Shown in pieces: positions 25,640-33,848 of a stretch of DNA of 46,162 nt. Positions within the stretch are counted from its first letter, which is position 1. Every line of letters begins with the position of its first letter. The notes beneath the pieces were generated by a model. It worked only from the letters and a program-made list of their open reading frames with translations. It did not search any database and was not told the DNA's origin. Source of the stretch: an uncultured Alteromonadaceae bacterium (GTDB taxonomy: Bacteria; Pseudomonadota; Gammaproteobacteria; Enterobacterales; Alteromonadaceae); assembly GCA_913056495.1 (NCBI GenBank), contig CAJXMO010000026.1, positions 1-46,162 on the forward strand, given 5' to 3'. The position numbers were made by a program, and so were the translations under genes.

Positions 25640-26758
25640 TTAAATTAACGCCGCAGCTTTAATTTGCGCATATACCTGAATGCCAGCATAGAGTTTTAAA
25701 TCAAATACAGCTTTGTTTGAAATTCTGGCTTGAATCAGATGACCGCTGGCATTGAGTGTGATTAACTGCATACCATCATCAAGTGGCTCTATCTTTTCGA
25801 TTTCGGTTAATAAACTGTTCTGGATGCTGCTATCAAGCGCTTTGGTTAAACTGATACTGACATCTTTGGCCAATATTTTTAATCTGAGCTCTGAACCCGG
25901 CTGTAACCCATTATCTGTTAGCCACAAATAAGCCGGAGAACTGCCTGCCTGATTCGATTTTAACCCTACTTTTATCTGTTGCCATTTATCCAGTCTGCTG
26001 ACGACAAAAGCTTGAAGAAACACAGCTTGCTCATTGATGTGGCGGGTCGCCGTATTTAACAGCTCAAAAGACTGATTGATGGGTTTATCAGACACCAGCC
26101 TGCCTTTATCCAGCACCAATAGATGATCCGCTAAACGGGCGACTTCATCCGGGCTGTGGCTAATGTAAATGATAGGAATATCCACTTCAGTCTTAAGTTT
26201 TTCCAGGTAGTGCAAAATTTCATTTTTATGAGTTAAATCGAGCGAGGCTAAAGGCTCATCCATTAGGAGTAACTGAGGCTGAGATAATAAAGCTCTGGCG
26301 ATCGCTATTCTTTGCTTTTCACCACCGGATAAGGTCGAGGGCAATTGTGCCAATAAAGGTTCAATTTTCATCAAATCTGTTACTTGCTGGTAACTGAACT
26401 GATTAAGTTTGCGAGCTCGTTTAATGGCGTAATCCAGATTTTGTTTTACCGTTAAGTGTTCAAGCAAGCTGGCTTCTTGAAAGACATAACCGATTCTGCG
26501 TTTATGGGCAGGTACAAATGTGTATTTGTCCTGCCAGGTTTCTCCGGCAAAGCGGATTTCACAGTTTGAATGATGCTCTAAACCGGCTATGGTGCGCAAC
26601 AAGCTGGTTTTACCCGAACCAGAGTGGCCGTAGATAGCACAAACTCCGTCTAGAGGAATATGAGTATTCAGTTTCAGATTAAACTGGCTACGGCAAATTT
26701 GACAGCTGATTTCAAGCTGTTGGCTGAGCGGTAAAGCCGGATGATTATCAGAAGACAT
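25640..26758 (-). CDS. modC: Molybdate ABC transporter ATP-binding protein ModC
   Basis: The 372-residue ATPase has Walker A GHSGSGKTS, the Q-loop YVFQEASLL, signature LSGGEKQRIA and Walker B LLLMDEPLASLD. A C-terminal TOBE/Mop region (about 300-370, with LLTEIEKIEPLDDGMQLITL) can bind molybdate and is typical of ModC. It is last in modA-modB-modC, overlapping modB by 11 bases. It powers molybdate uptake for molybdenum cofactor enzymes. Confidence 0.94.
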   Translation of the reverse strand: MSSDNHPALPLSQQLEISCQICRSQFNLKLNTHIPLDGVCAIYGHSGSGKTSLLRTIAGLEHHSNCEIRFAGETWQDKYTFVPAHKRRIGYVFQEASLLEHLTVKQNLDYAIKRARKLNQFSYQQVTDLMKIEPLLAQLPSTLSGGEKQRIAIARALLSQPQLLLMDEPLASLDLTHKNEILHYLEKLKTEVDIPIIYISHSPDEVARLADHLLVLDKGRLVSDKPINQSFELLNTATRHINEQAVFLQAFVVSRLDKWQQIKVGLKSNQAGSSPAYLWLTDNGLQPGSELRLKILAKDVSISLTKALDSSIQNSLLTEIEKIEPLDDGMQLITLNASGHLIQARISNKAVFDLKLYAGIQVYAQIKAAALI

Positions 26759-27440
26759 GATTTACCTGAGATTGTTTGCGATTAAACTGATAAACCAATA
26801 AAAGTACAACAAACGCAAAAATTAGCATTAAACCGGAAAGTTGATGCGCCTGTGTATATTCTAAACTCTCAACATGATCGTATATCTGAACGGATACAAC
26901 CCGAGTTTGATCCGGAATATTGCCACCTATCATTAAAATCACTCCGAATTCGCCAACTGTATGGGCAAATCCAAGTACAGCGGCACTCAAAAAGCCGGGT
27001 TTGGCATTGGGTAAAATAATGCTGATAAATCTGTCTAACGGTGATGCCCCCAATGTGGCAGCCACTTCAAGCGGACGCTGGCCTATTGCCAGAATTGCAT
27101 TTTTAATCGGTTGAACAACAAAAGGCAGCGAGTAAAAAACTGAACCTACCACTAAACCGCTGAAAGTAAACGCGAGTCCGTTCAGGTTTAACGCCTGAGT
27201 TAACTGGCCGATAGGACCGGTTGGTCCCATTGCCATCAATAGGTAAAACCCTAATACAGTTGGCGGTAAAACCAGCGGCAAGGCAACCAAAGCGTTGACT
27301 ACAGACGTTAATCTAGAACGGCTGGTGGCGAGCCAGTATGCTATGGGTGTACCCAGAATGATTAGAATGAATGTAACGACAGCAGCCAGTTTAAGTGTTA
27401 ATACAATAGCGGAGTAATCAGCCGGACTTAAGCTTAACAT
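26748..27440 (-). CDS. modB: Molybdate ABC transporter permease ModB
   Basis: The 230-residue inner-membrane permease has about five membrane segments and the EAA loop VAATLGASPLDRFISIILPNA that contacts ModC. The segment PLVLPPTVLGFYLL is characteristic of molybdate permeases. It shares its first base with the last base of modA and overlaps modC by 11 bases. Confidence 0.94.
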   Translation of the reverse strand: MLSLSPADYSAIVLTLKLAAVVTFILIILGTPIAYWLATSRSRLTSVVNALVALPLVLPPTVLGFYLLMAMGPTGPIGQLTQALNLNGLAFTFSGLVVGSVFYSLPFVVQPIKNAILAIGQRPLEVAATLGASPLDRFISIILPNAKPGFLSAAVLGFAHTVGEFGVILMIGGNIPDQTRVVSVQIYDHVESLEYTQAHQLSGLMLIFAFVVLLLVYQFNRKQSQVNHVF

Positions 27441-28213
27441 TAGTGGTTATCCAAAGTCTGGTAACCAAAAGACTGAATAATCTTAGCGGCTGCTTTTGAT
27501 TTACAAAAAGCTAAAAACGCGATCGCAGCTTGGTTTTGCTGTCCGCGTTTGAGTAAAACGGCATCCTGTTTGATAGGGGGATGATAATCATCCGGAACCG
27601 GCCAACTTGAACCTTTGTTTTGTTGAACGACTTGCGAGGCGGCTACAAAACCAATTTGTGCATTCTGGCTCAAAACAAACTGATAGGTCTGCGCAATGTT
27701 TTCGGCATAAACCAGTTTGTCTTTTAAGTTATTCAATCTGTTTAATTGTTTAAGGCTTTCAACAGCGGCTTTACCATAAGGCGCGAGCTTAGGGTTGGCA
27801 ATGGCAATTTTTGTTGCAAACTGCCAGTCATTGTTTTTCGGTGACAAATCTATACCAGGTTGAGCAGACCACAAGTAAAGCTTGCCTAGTGCATAACTGA
27901 ATCGACTGCCAGCAACAGTCAGAGATAGCTTTTCGAGTTCAACCGGCTTTTGTTGATCCGCTGAAAAAAAAGCGTCAAAAGGGGCTCCGTGGCGGATTTG
28001 TGCATAAAACTTCCCGGATGAACCAAAAGAAAACCGAATTGTATGTGGGCTGTGTTGTTCAAATGCCAGGCGTAATTGCTCAGCCGGTTGAGTAAAGTTT
28101 GAGGCTATCGCTATCGTTGCCTGTTCGGCTTTTAAGCCGCTACATAACAATAATCCGCTTGTTAACATTAAACGGCAAATGTATTTGATTAATCCGGATT
28201 TCTTTTCTGACAA
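27440..28213 (-). CDS. modA: Molybdate-binding periplasmic protein ModA
   Basis: The 257-residue solute-binding protein has a signal peptide (LMLTSGLLLCSGLKAEQ) and the ModA blocks IAIASNFTQPAEQL, FSFGSSGKFYAQIRHGAPFDAF, ANPKLAPYGKAA and IGFVAASQV. Its start is TTG 28213, supported by a GGGGAAG ribosome binding site; an upstream ATG is out of frame. Only 21 bases separate it from hemY on the same strand, and I see neither terminator nor an obvious ModE operator there. Co-transcription with the heme genes is therefore likely. Confidence 0.93.
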   Translation of the reverse strand: MSEKKSGLIKYICRLMLTSGLLLCSGLKAEQATIAIASNFTQPAEQLRLAFEQHSPHTIRFSFGSSGKFYAQIRHGAPFDAFFSADQQKPVELEKLSLTVAGSRFSYALGKLYLWSAQPGIDLSPKNNDWQFATKIAIANPKLAPYGKAAVESLKQLNRLNNLKDKLVYAENIAQTYQFVLSQNAQIGFVAASQVVQQNKGSSWPVPDDYHPPIKQDAVLLKRGQQNQAAIAFLAFCKSKAAAKIIQSFGYQTLDNH

Positions 28214-28234
28214 GCGGCTTCCCCATTAACAACT

Positions 28235-29419
28235 TCAGGCTGACAAACTAACGGCTTTCTGATAACAACTAATGGCTTTAGATAAGTTATCCTGTTGCTG
28301 ATAAATATCCGCTAGCAATGCATAGTTTTGTGCACTTGCTATCTGGTTTTGATTTTGATGAAAAGCACTTTCCATTGCTTGTTGTGCCAACTGTAAATCA
28401 TTATTTTTAATCGCGGCTATGGCTAATAACACTTTTAATCTGGCATTTTCTGGTTGACGTTTAATTTGCTTTTCAATCCAGGCAGTCAGTTTTAAAGGTT
28501 GATGCAACGCCATTTGATGAAATAAAGCGGTATCCGTATCCGTTATATTTTGCTCAAATAATTTAATCAGATAGCTTTCTACTTCTTTATCAAACCCGGC
28601 ATTGTGCAATGCTAATAAATAGAGTTTGATGCTGTCCGGGTTTTGCTCAATCAGTTTGTGCAAAGCTTTATGGTATTGCTGTAATAATTTAAGTTCTTTA
28701 TTGTCACTGGCCTGTTTAAATAAAGGCTCAAATGCGGTCAGTGCCAGTAAATTAAACTCAGTCTGTGTAATATCTGTATAGCGTTTTACTCTGGCCAATA
28801 ATTCTCTTTGTTTTTCGTGGTTCTGGGTTTGATGATACAAGCGGGCAAGCAGTAACAGGTTTTCACTGTGTTTAGGCTCATTTGATAATAAAGCTTCGCA
28901 TTTTTCGATTGCTTGCTCAGCTTTGCCTTCCTGCATCAGGCTTTTACAAAGGGCAAACTGTTTATCGGTTTCTGAACCGCTTTGTTGGGCTCTCAATAAG
29001 TATACGCTGCTGTCGTCATTATGATTTTGTTGACGGGCGGCTTCTGCCGCAATCAGGTAATGGCTGCTGGCAATCGGGCTGAATTTGGCATGGCGTAAGC
29101 TGAGTTGCTCCGCTTTTTGCCATTGGCTGTTGAGCAGGGCTTCAATTGCGCTTTGCAAGCTGTTCAGGCTGCGGCTATGTTTTTTATCGGTTCGCCAGTT
29201 ACGCCAGCTTTTACGGATATTAAAGACTGAACGAAACAATAAATTAAGTAAAACTGCGGTGAAATAAATCACCACTAACAATAAAACCACTGCATATAAG
29301 TTACTTTCCCAAGTCCAGCCTGCAACTGATACCAGCACATAGCCTCTCTCATCTGCAATGATTGAGCCTATCGCCAATAAAGCACAGGTAAAACAAAAAA
29401 ACAGAATGATTCTTATCAT
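28235..29419 (-). CDS. hemY: HemY, TPR protein of the hem operon
   Basis: This 394-residue inner-membrane protein has two N-terminal membrane segments (residues about 1-20 and 40-65) followed by a cytosolic array of TPR-like helices. This is the gammaproteobacterial HemY, which is unrelated to the protoporphyrinogen oxidase of the same name in Bacillus. Its role is unclear, possibly as a scaffold for heme enzymes. It starts inside the last codon of hemX (4-base overlap). Confidence 0.9.
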   Translation of the reverse strand: MIRIILFFCFTCALLAIGSIIADERGYVLVSVAGWTWESNLYAVVLLLVVIYFTAVLLNLLFRSVFNIRKSWRNWRTDKKHSRSLNSLQSAIEALLNSQWQKAEQLSLRHAKFSPIASSHYLIAAEAARQQNHNDDSSVYLLRAQQSGSETDKQFALCKSLMQEGKAEQAIEKCEALLSNEPKHSENLLLLARLYHQTQNHEKQRELLARVKRYTDITQTEFNLLALTAFEPLFKQASDNKELKLLQQYHKALHKLIEQNPDSIKLYLLALHNAGFDKEVESYLIKLFEQNITDTDTALFHQMALHQPLKLTAWIEKQIKRQPENARLKVLLAIAAIKNNDLQLAQQAMESAFHQNQNQIASAQNYALLADIYQQQDNLSKAISCYQKAVSLSA

Positions 29420-30693
29420 AAATCCACCTGTCCGTTTTGTGATGAACGACGGATGATGCTGTTCACCAACTCAGCCGATCCGAGTTCAACCGAAGAGAAG
29501 TCGGCGGACAGCGTTTCTTGTTGCAGTTGGCTTAACTCATTCAGAACCTGGCTGGTTAGCGCATGCTCCAGCTGAAAATACTGTTTAACCCAAGTCTGGG
29601 TTTGACTTAAAGCGGACTGATAAATGAGGGCTTGATTATTCAGCACAGCCCACTGGATCTGATTGAGTTTACTGCTCAGATTCTGGCGTAAGTTTAGCTC
29701 CTGAGTCGGCGTTAACAGTGGTTCTACACTGCCTTCTCGTCTTTTCGGTAAAAATAGTTCCAGAAATTCCTGCCAAATCAACTCAACATTCTGCCAGCTG
29801 ATTGTTGAAGTGGTTTTTCGTTCAGGTTCTGACTGGATATCTTTTGGAATATAAGCTTGATTGAGCGGTAAACTCGATAGCTGTTGGTTCAGTTCTGTCA
29901 GTTTTAAATAAATACGTTGAATATCCACTTCAGCCAATGCTTGTATTTTCGCAATATCTGTTGAAATCTGATTATTTAAATTAAACCACTGGCTGTTCTG
30001 AGTTCCGCTTAATTCAGACTGTGCGAGCTTAAGAATTGCAATCGCGCCAGCTTTATCTTGTTCAATATAGAGTTTGCGTGAAGCGAGCTGAATCAGATGC
30101 CTTACATCAACTAATACCGCTTGAGTCTGGCTCTTGTTAAAGCTGGCAGAAAGTTCATCTATGGTATTTTGCACCGCTTGTTGTTGCTGTGTCAGTTCGT
30201 TTTTAACTTGCGATTGATAGGATTCCAGTGCCTGTGCTAACTGGCGTTTAAGGTTATCTGCCTGACGGTTCTGATTTGCCTGGACGGATTGTTCAAGCTC
30301 AGTTTGCTGAGTTTGTAATTGGCTGGCTAATTGCTCAGCCTGTTGGCCTTTTTGCAGTTCTAACCAATAGAGCCAACCCGCCAGACCCAGACCGGATAAA
30401 GCGATTAACAGTGCAAACCAGGCAGGGGCATTGGATTTTTGTTTTAGCTGAGGCTGTGGTGACACAGGTTCTGCTTGCGGCGCTTGATACGTTTCTGCCG
30501 CGTTTGGGGTTTCATTTTGCTTGTCCGTTTCTGCTTCTGGTTCGGCTAACTGAGTGTCCTGAATCTGATCGCTGGACTCTGACTGTTTTTCAGCAGCGCG
30601 CTCGTGTATATGCTTATGCTCCGAGGATTGCTCTGATGCCTGATTATCGTCATCTGCCGTTTTTTTATCTGGAGTATTGGCTTGCTCTGTCAT
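29416..30693 (-). CDS. hemX: HemX, membrane protein of the hem operon
   Basis: The 425-residue protein has an acidic, Gln/Glu-rich disordered N-terminus (about 1-85), one membrane segment (APAWFALLIALSGLGLAGWL) and a long coiled coil with LQTQQTELEQSVQANQN. A conserved helical domain containing LLTPTQELNLRQNL follows. This layout fits HemX of enteric and marine gammaproteobacteria. The family was once annotated as uroporphyrinogen methyltransferase, but no methyltransferase motif is present here. Two bases separate it from hemD. Confidence 0.9.
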   Translation of the reverse strand: MTEQANTPDKKTADDDNQASEQSSEHKHIHERAAEKQSESSDQIQDTQLAEPEAETDKQNETPNAAETYQAPQAEPVSPQPQLKQKSNAPAWFALLIALSGLGLAGWLYWLELQKGQQAEQLASQLQTQQTELEQSVQANQNRQADNLKRQLAQALESYQSQVKNELTQQQQAVQNTIDELSASFNKSQTQAVLVDVRHLIQLASRKLYIEQDKAGAIAILKLAQSELSGTQNSQWFNLNNQISTDIAKIQALAEVDIQRIYLKLTELNQQLSSLPLNQAYIPKDIQSEPERKTTSTISWQNVELIWQEFLELFLPKRREGSVEPLLTPTQELNLRQNLSSKLNQIQWAVLNNQALIYQSALSQTQTWVKQYFQLEHALTSQVLNELSQLQQETLSADFSSVELGSAELVNSIIRRSSQNGQVDL

Positions 30694-30695
30694 AG

Positions 30696-31442
30696 TTAGT
30701 TTCCGTTTGGCCTCTTCAGTGCCTCAATAATTGCCTGATTATTCGCACTATTAATATTTTGAACCTGAGTTAAACCTTGTCGCTGTAAGAGCTGTTTTAC
30801 CCTTTCTGACGGAACTAAACAAGGCGACTGTTTTATTTTATCTAATAAGACGTTATCTGCATGATTAAGTAAAAATAATGCATTTTCGCCACTGGTGAGT
30901 ACAAATTGATCCGCGCTTGAAATATGGGCCAGTTGCGAAGCATCCAGTGACAGCCAATTGCGCTTATATATATTGTAGGTTTTTAAAACTTTATTGGCTA
31001 GTTTAAAGGTTTTTGAAATCTGATCCCGGCCTTGTTCTCCTTTAAACAGCAGAGCCTGATGGCACTGCTGGATCTGGGGCAAAGCGAGTATGCCTTCTGA
31101 ATCTTGTTGTGTCGGGGTGTCTACCTGATTAAAACCTACAGACGCCAGACACTTGGCAGTGGCCTGACCGACTGCTACTGTTGGCTGATGTCTGAGCTGG
31201 TTAAATAAGGATTCCGGTGCCGCTTTTTGAAGCCATTCGACAGCATACTGGCTAGTGAAAATTAAACTGGTATCAGACTCAAGTGTTAGATGTGTCAGTT
31301 GGTTAAAGTCTTCGCCGGCTTCCAGTTTAAAAAAAGCGTAATTAACCGGATTAAAGCCAGCTAAGCTGAGCAATTGATTGAGTTGCTCAGCTCTGTTTCC
31401 TTGTCTGCAATGAAATATACACTGCGACTTATTGATTGCCAT
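30696..31442 (-). CDS. hemD: Uroporphyrinogen-III synthase
   Basis: HemD cyclises hydroxymethylbilane and inverts ring D to give uroporphyrinogen III, the branch point to heme, siroheme and cobalamin. The 248-residue protein has weak sequence conservation, as is normal for the family. The hinge segments LIFTSQYAVEWLQ, AVGQATAKCLASVGF and VLTSGENALFLL mark it. It overlaps hemC by 14 bases, the usual gene order. Confidence 0.92.
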   Translation of the reverse strand: MAINKSQCIFHCRQGNRAEQLNQLLSLAGFNPVNYAFFKLEAGEDFNQLTHLTLESDTSLIFTSQYAVEWLQKAAPESLFNQLRHQPTVAVGQATAKCLASVGFNQVDTPTQQDSEGILALPQIQQCHQALLFKGEQGRDQISKTFKLANKVLKTYNIYKRNWLSLDASQLAHISSADQFVLTSGENALFLLNHADNVLLDKIKQSPCLVPSERVKQLLQRQGLTQVQNINSANNQAIIEALKRPNGN

Positions 31443-32358
31443 AGACTTCGTCTAATACCGCTTTAGCACCTGCATTGAGCAGTTCTTCTGCAGCGGCTTC
31501 ACCCATGGCATGAGCCTCTTCCAGTGGGCCATTTTGCTCACTGTAAAATCTTTGTTTTCCATCCAGAGAGGTGACTAAACCTCTTAAAAACATTTGCCCG
31601 TCTTGGATAGTTGCATAACCGGCAATTGGGACCTGACAGCCACCGTTTAATTTGGTATTAAACGCTCGTTCTGCAGTTAACCGAATTGTGGTTTGCTCAT
31701 CACCCAAACAAGCCAGCAAAGCTTGCGTTTCGGCATCATCCGTGCGGCATTCAATACCCACAGCACCCTGGCCACAGGCGGGTAACATAACTTCTGGTGG
31801 GATGGATTGTTTAATTCTATCTGTCAGTTCAAGACGCATTAACCCGGCACAGGCCAGAATAATGGCATCAAATTCACCCTCATCCAGTTTACGTAAACGG
31901 GTTTGAACATTGCCGCGTAAACTTTTAATTTTTAAATCCGGGCGAAAGCTTAATAACTGGCACTGGCGGCGTAAACTTGAAGTGCCGACAACTGCACCCT
32001 GAGGTAAATCTTCAAGTTTGTCATATTGATTTGAGACAAAAGCGTCACGCGGATCTTCGCCTTCACAAATAACAGATAAGCCTAAACCGGGTGGGAATTC
32101 CATTGGAACATCTTTCATGGAATGCACAGCAATATCGGCCTTGTTTTCCAGCATGGCAACTTCTAATTCTTTGACAAATAAGCCTTTACCGCCAATTTTA
32201 GCCAAAGGTGTATCTAAAATTTTGTCACCCTTAGTTTTTATTTTAACCAAGTCTACAGTGAGTTCCGGGTGATTTTTCTGTAACTCTTGCTGGACATACT
32301 CAGCTTGCCATAGCGCTAATAAACTATCGCGCGTTGCGATGCGAAGATGTTTTTTCAT
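31429..32358 (-). CDS. hemC: Hydroxymethylbilane synthase (porphobilinogen deaminase)
   Basis: HemC joins four porphobilinogens into hydroxymethylbilane. The 309-residue protein has LRIATRDSLLALWQAEYV, KIKTKGDKILDTPLAKIGGKGLF in two successive conserved blocks, HSMKDVPMEFPPG and the dipyrromethane cofactor cysteine, Cys241 in NGGCQVPI. It heads the minus-strand run. The promoter should lie in the 130-base region shared with the divergent gene at 32489, where I could not fix clear -35/-10 boxes. Confidence 0.96.
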   Translation of the reverse strand: MKKHLRIATRDSLLALWQAEYVQQELQKNHPELTVDLVKIKTKGDKILDTPLAKIGGKGLFVKELEVAMLENKADIAVHSMKDVPMEFPPGLGLSVICEGEDPRDAFVSNQYDKLEDLPQGAVVGTSSLRRQCQLLSFRPDLKIKSLRGNVQTRLRKLDEGEFDAIILACAGLMRLELTDRIKQSIPPEVMLPACGQGAVGIECRTDDAETQALLACLGDEQTTIRLTAERAFNTKLNGGCQVPIAGYATIQDGQMFLRGLVTSLDGKQRFYSEQNGPLEEAHAMGEAAAEELLNAGAKAVLDEVYGNQ

Positions 32359-32488
32359 ATAAATTCTGGAACCTTATTTGTTTACCCCAGCGGGAAAATA
32401 TGAGCATTATCTTAGCTCAAAAGCAGTTAATTCCCAAACCGGATCTGGGATATACTCACGTTTTTAAACGCTTTATTTGATTTGAATT

Positions 32489-32989
32489 ATGACGATTTAC
32501 GAATTTTTAAATATTTTAGTGCAGGCTTTAATGATACTTATCATTAGCCTGGGTTTTGTTTATGCGCGAAAGCAGTTTAATTTGCATGCCAGATCGCATG
32601 AGTGGGAACGAATGATGCTGACACAAAATGCCATTGTTGATTTTAGAAAAAATCAGAGCCTGAAAACCATTAGTACTAAACTGGATTATCTGGCGCAAAC
32701 TCAGGCAACAGAGCTGGACACTATGAATGCCGTATTTGAACAGGATTCTGAACTCAGAGCGGATGTTCATATGTATTTAAATCAGATTGAAATTTTATGT
32801 GCCGGTATGCTCAATGGTGTCTATGAAGAGAAGCTGATTAAAGACAGTATGAGCAATACTATCAGCTATGCATTTCAGTTTTTTAAAGCTTATATTGAAC
32901 AAAGGCGATCGGATCTCAGTCCTAATCTGTATAAAAAGACAGAGCAAGTTGTTGAAATTTGGCAGCAGGGGCGTTCAGTAAAAAAATAA
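32489..32989 (+). CDS. Small membrane-anchored protein, DUF4760-like
   Basis: This 166-residue protein has one N-terminal membrane segment (LNILVQALMILIISLGFVYA) followed by a short helical cytoplasmic domain with the phrase HSHEWERMM-like ARSHEWERMMLTQNAIVDF. DUF4760 proteins share such a layout, but the assignment is by resemblance only and no function is known. It starts at ATG 32489, divergent from hemC, and is followed after 12 bases by a lipoprotein gene, so the two are likely co-transcribed. Confidence 0.6.
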   Translation: MTIYEFLNILVQALMILIISLGFVYARKQFNLHARSHEWERMMLTQNAIVDFRKNQSLKTISTKLDYLAQTQATELDTMNAVFEQDSELRADVHMYLNQIEILCAGMLNGVYEEKLIKDSMSNTISYAFQFFKAYIEQRRSDLSPNLYKKTEQVVEIWQQGRSVKK

Positions 32990-33001
32990 ACAGGGAATAA
33001 A

Positions 33002-33832
33002 ATGAAAAAATTTATCTGGATACTGTTAATTTGGCCATTCTTATCAGGGTGTGGTATTTCATTTTATTACAATAAACTGGACTGGTTTGCAAAATGGTAT
33101 TTAGATGATTTTGTTGAACTCAACTCAGTTCAATCGGATATATTTGATGCGCACTTTGAGCGCTGGCATCAATGGCACAGACAAAACCAGTTACCCTTAT
33201 ATCGTGAACAATTAGTTCGTCTTAAACAGGATCTGAAACAGGGCATCACTTCAGAGCAAGTCATTGTCCATACCCAGCATGCCAGAGATCATTGGCTTAA
33301 TTTACTTAAACATCTGGCGCCGGATATTGCTCATCAACTATTAACCCTGAATCAAAATCAAAAACGTGAACTGATTGAAAATCTGCATCAAAAAATTGAA
33401 GAGCGAGCAGAATCCTGGAACGAAAAAACTCAGAAAGAGCGTTATCAGGATGCCAAAGAGCGACATATAGAAGACTTTGAAAACTGGTTTGGTCGTTTAT
33501 CTGAGCAGCAGGAAAAAGCGGTCATTCAACAGCTAGTTGCGTATCAGCCAAACCGGGAATTGTGGCTCACATATCGAAAGGCTTATTTACAACAATTCGA
33601 GTCTGTTTTATTCGCGCAACAGGACCCGGCTCAATCAGCTAAGCTGAGCAACTTGCTGGCGAATCCCGAATCGATGCGCAGTGCTCAATTAAAGCAAAGC
33701 ATCCGTATCAACCGGACCTTGTATGCTGAGTTTATTGTGTCTTTTATTAATCAGGCAAGCGCCAAGCAAAAGCAGCATTTAATAAATGAGCTGGACGAAT
33801 ATCTCAGTGAACTAAACGCTTTGATTGATTAA
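33002..33832 (+). CDS. DUF6279-like lipoprotein
   Basis: The 276-residue protein has a lipoprotein signal ending LSGCG, so Cys17 is the predicted lipid anchor. The mature part starts with the family-like block FYYNKLDWFAKWYLDDFVEL and is almost wholly helical, with many charged residues (EERAESWNEKTQKERYQDAK). I recognise the arrangement as DUF6279, found in many marine gammaproteobacteria, without known function. Its stop lies 16 bases from that of the convergent histidine kinase gene. Confidence 0.75.
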   Translation: MKKFIWILLIWPFLSGCGISFYYNKLDWFAKWYLDDFVELNSVQSDIFDAHFERWHQWHRQNQLPLYREQLVRLKQDLKQGITSEQVIVHTQHARDHWLNLLKHLAPDIAHQLLTLNQNQKRELIENLHQKIEERAESWNEKTQKERYQDAKERHIEDFENWFGRLSEQQEKAVIQQLVAYQPNRELWLTYRKAYLQQFESVLFAQQDPAQSAKLSNLLANPESMRSAQLKQSIRINRTLYAEFIVSFINQASAKQKQHLINELDEYLSELNALID

Positions 33833-33848
33833 GTCATCCAGCGCATTT

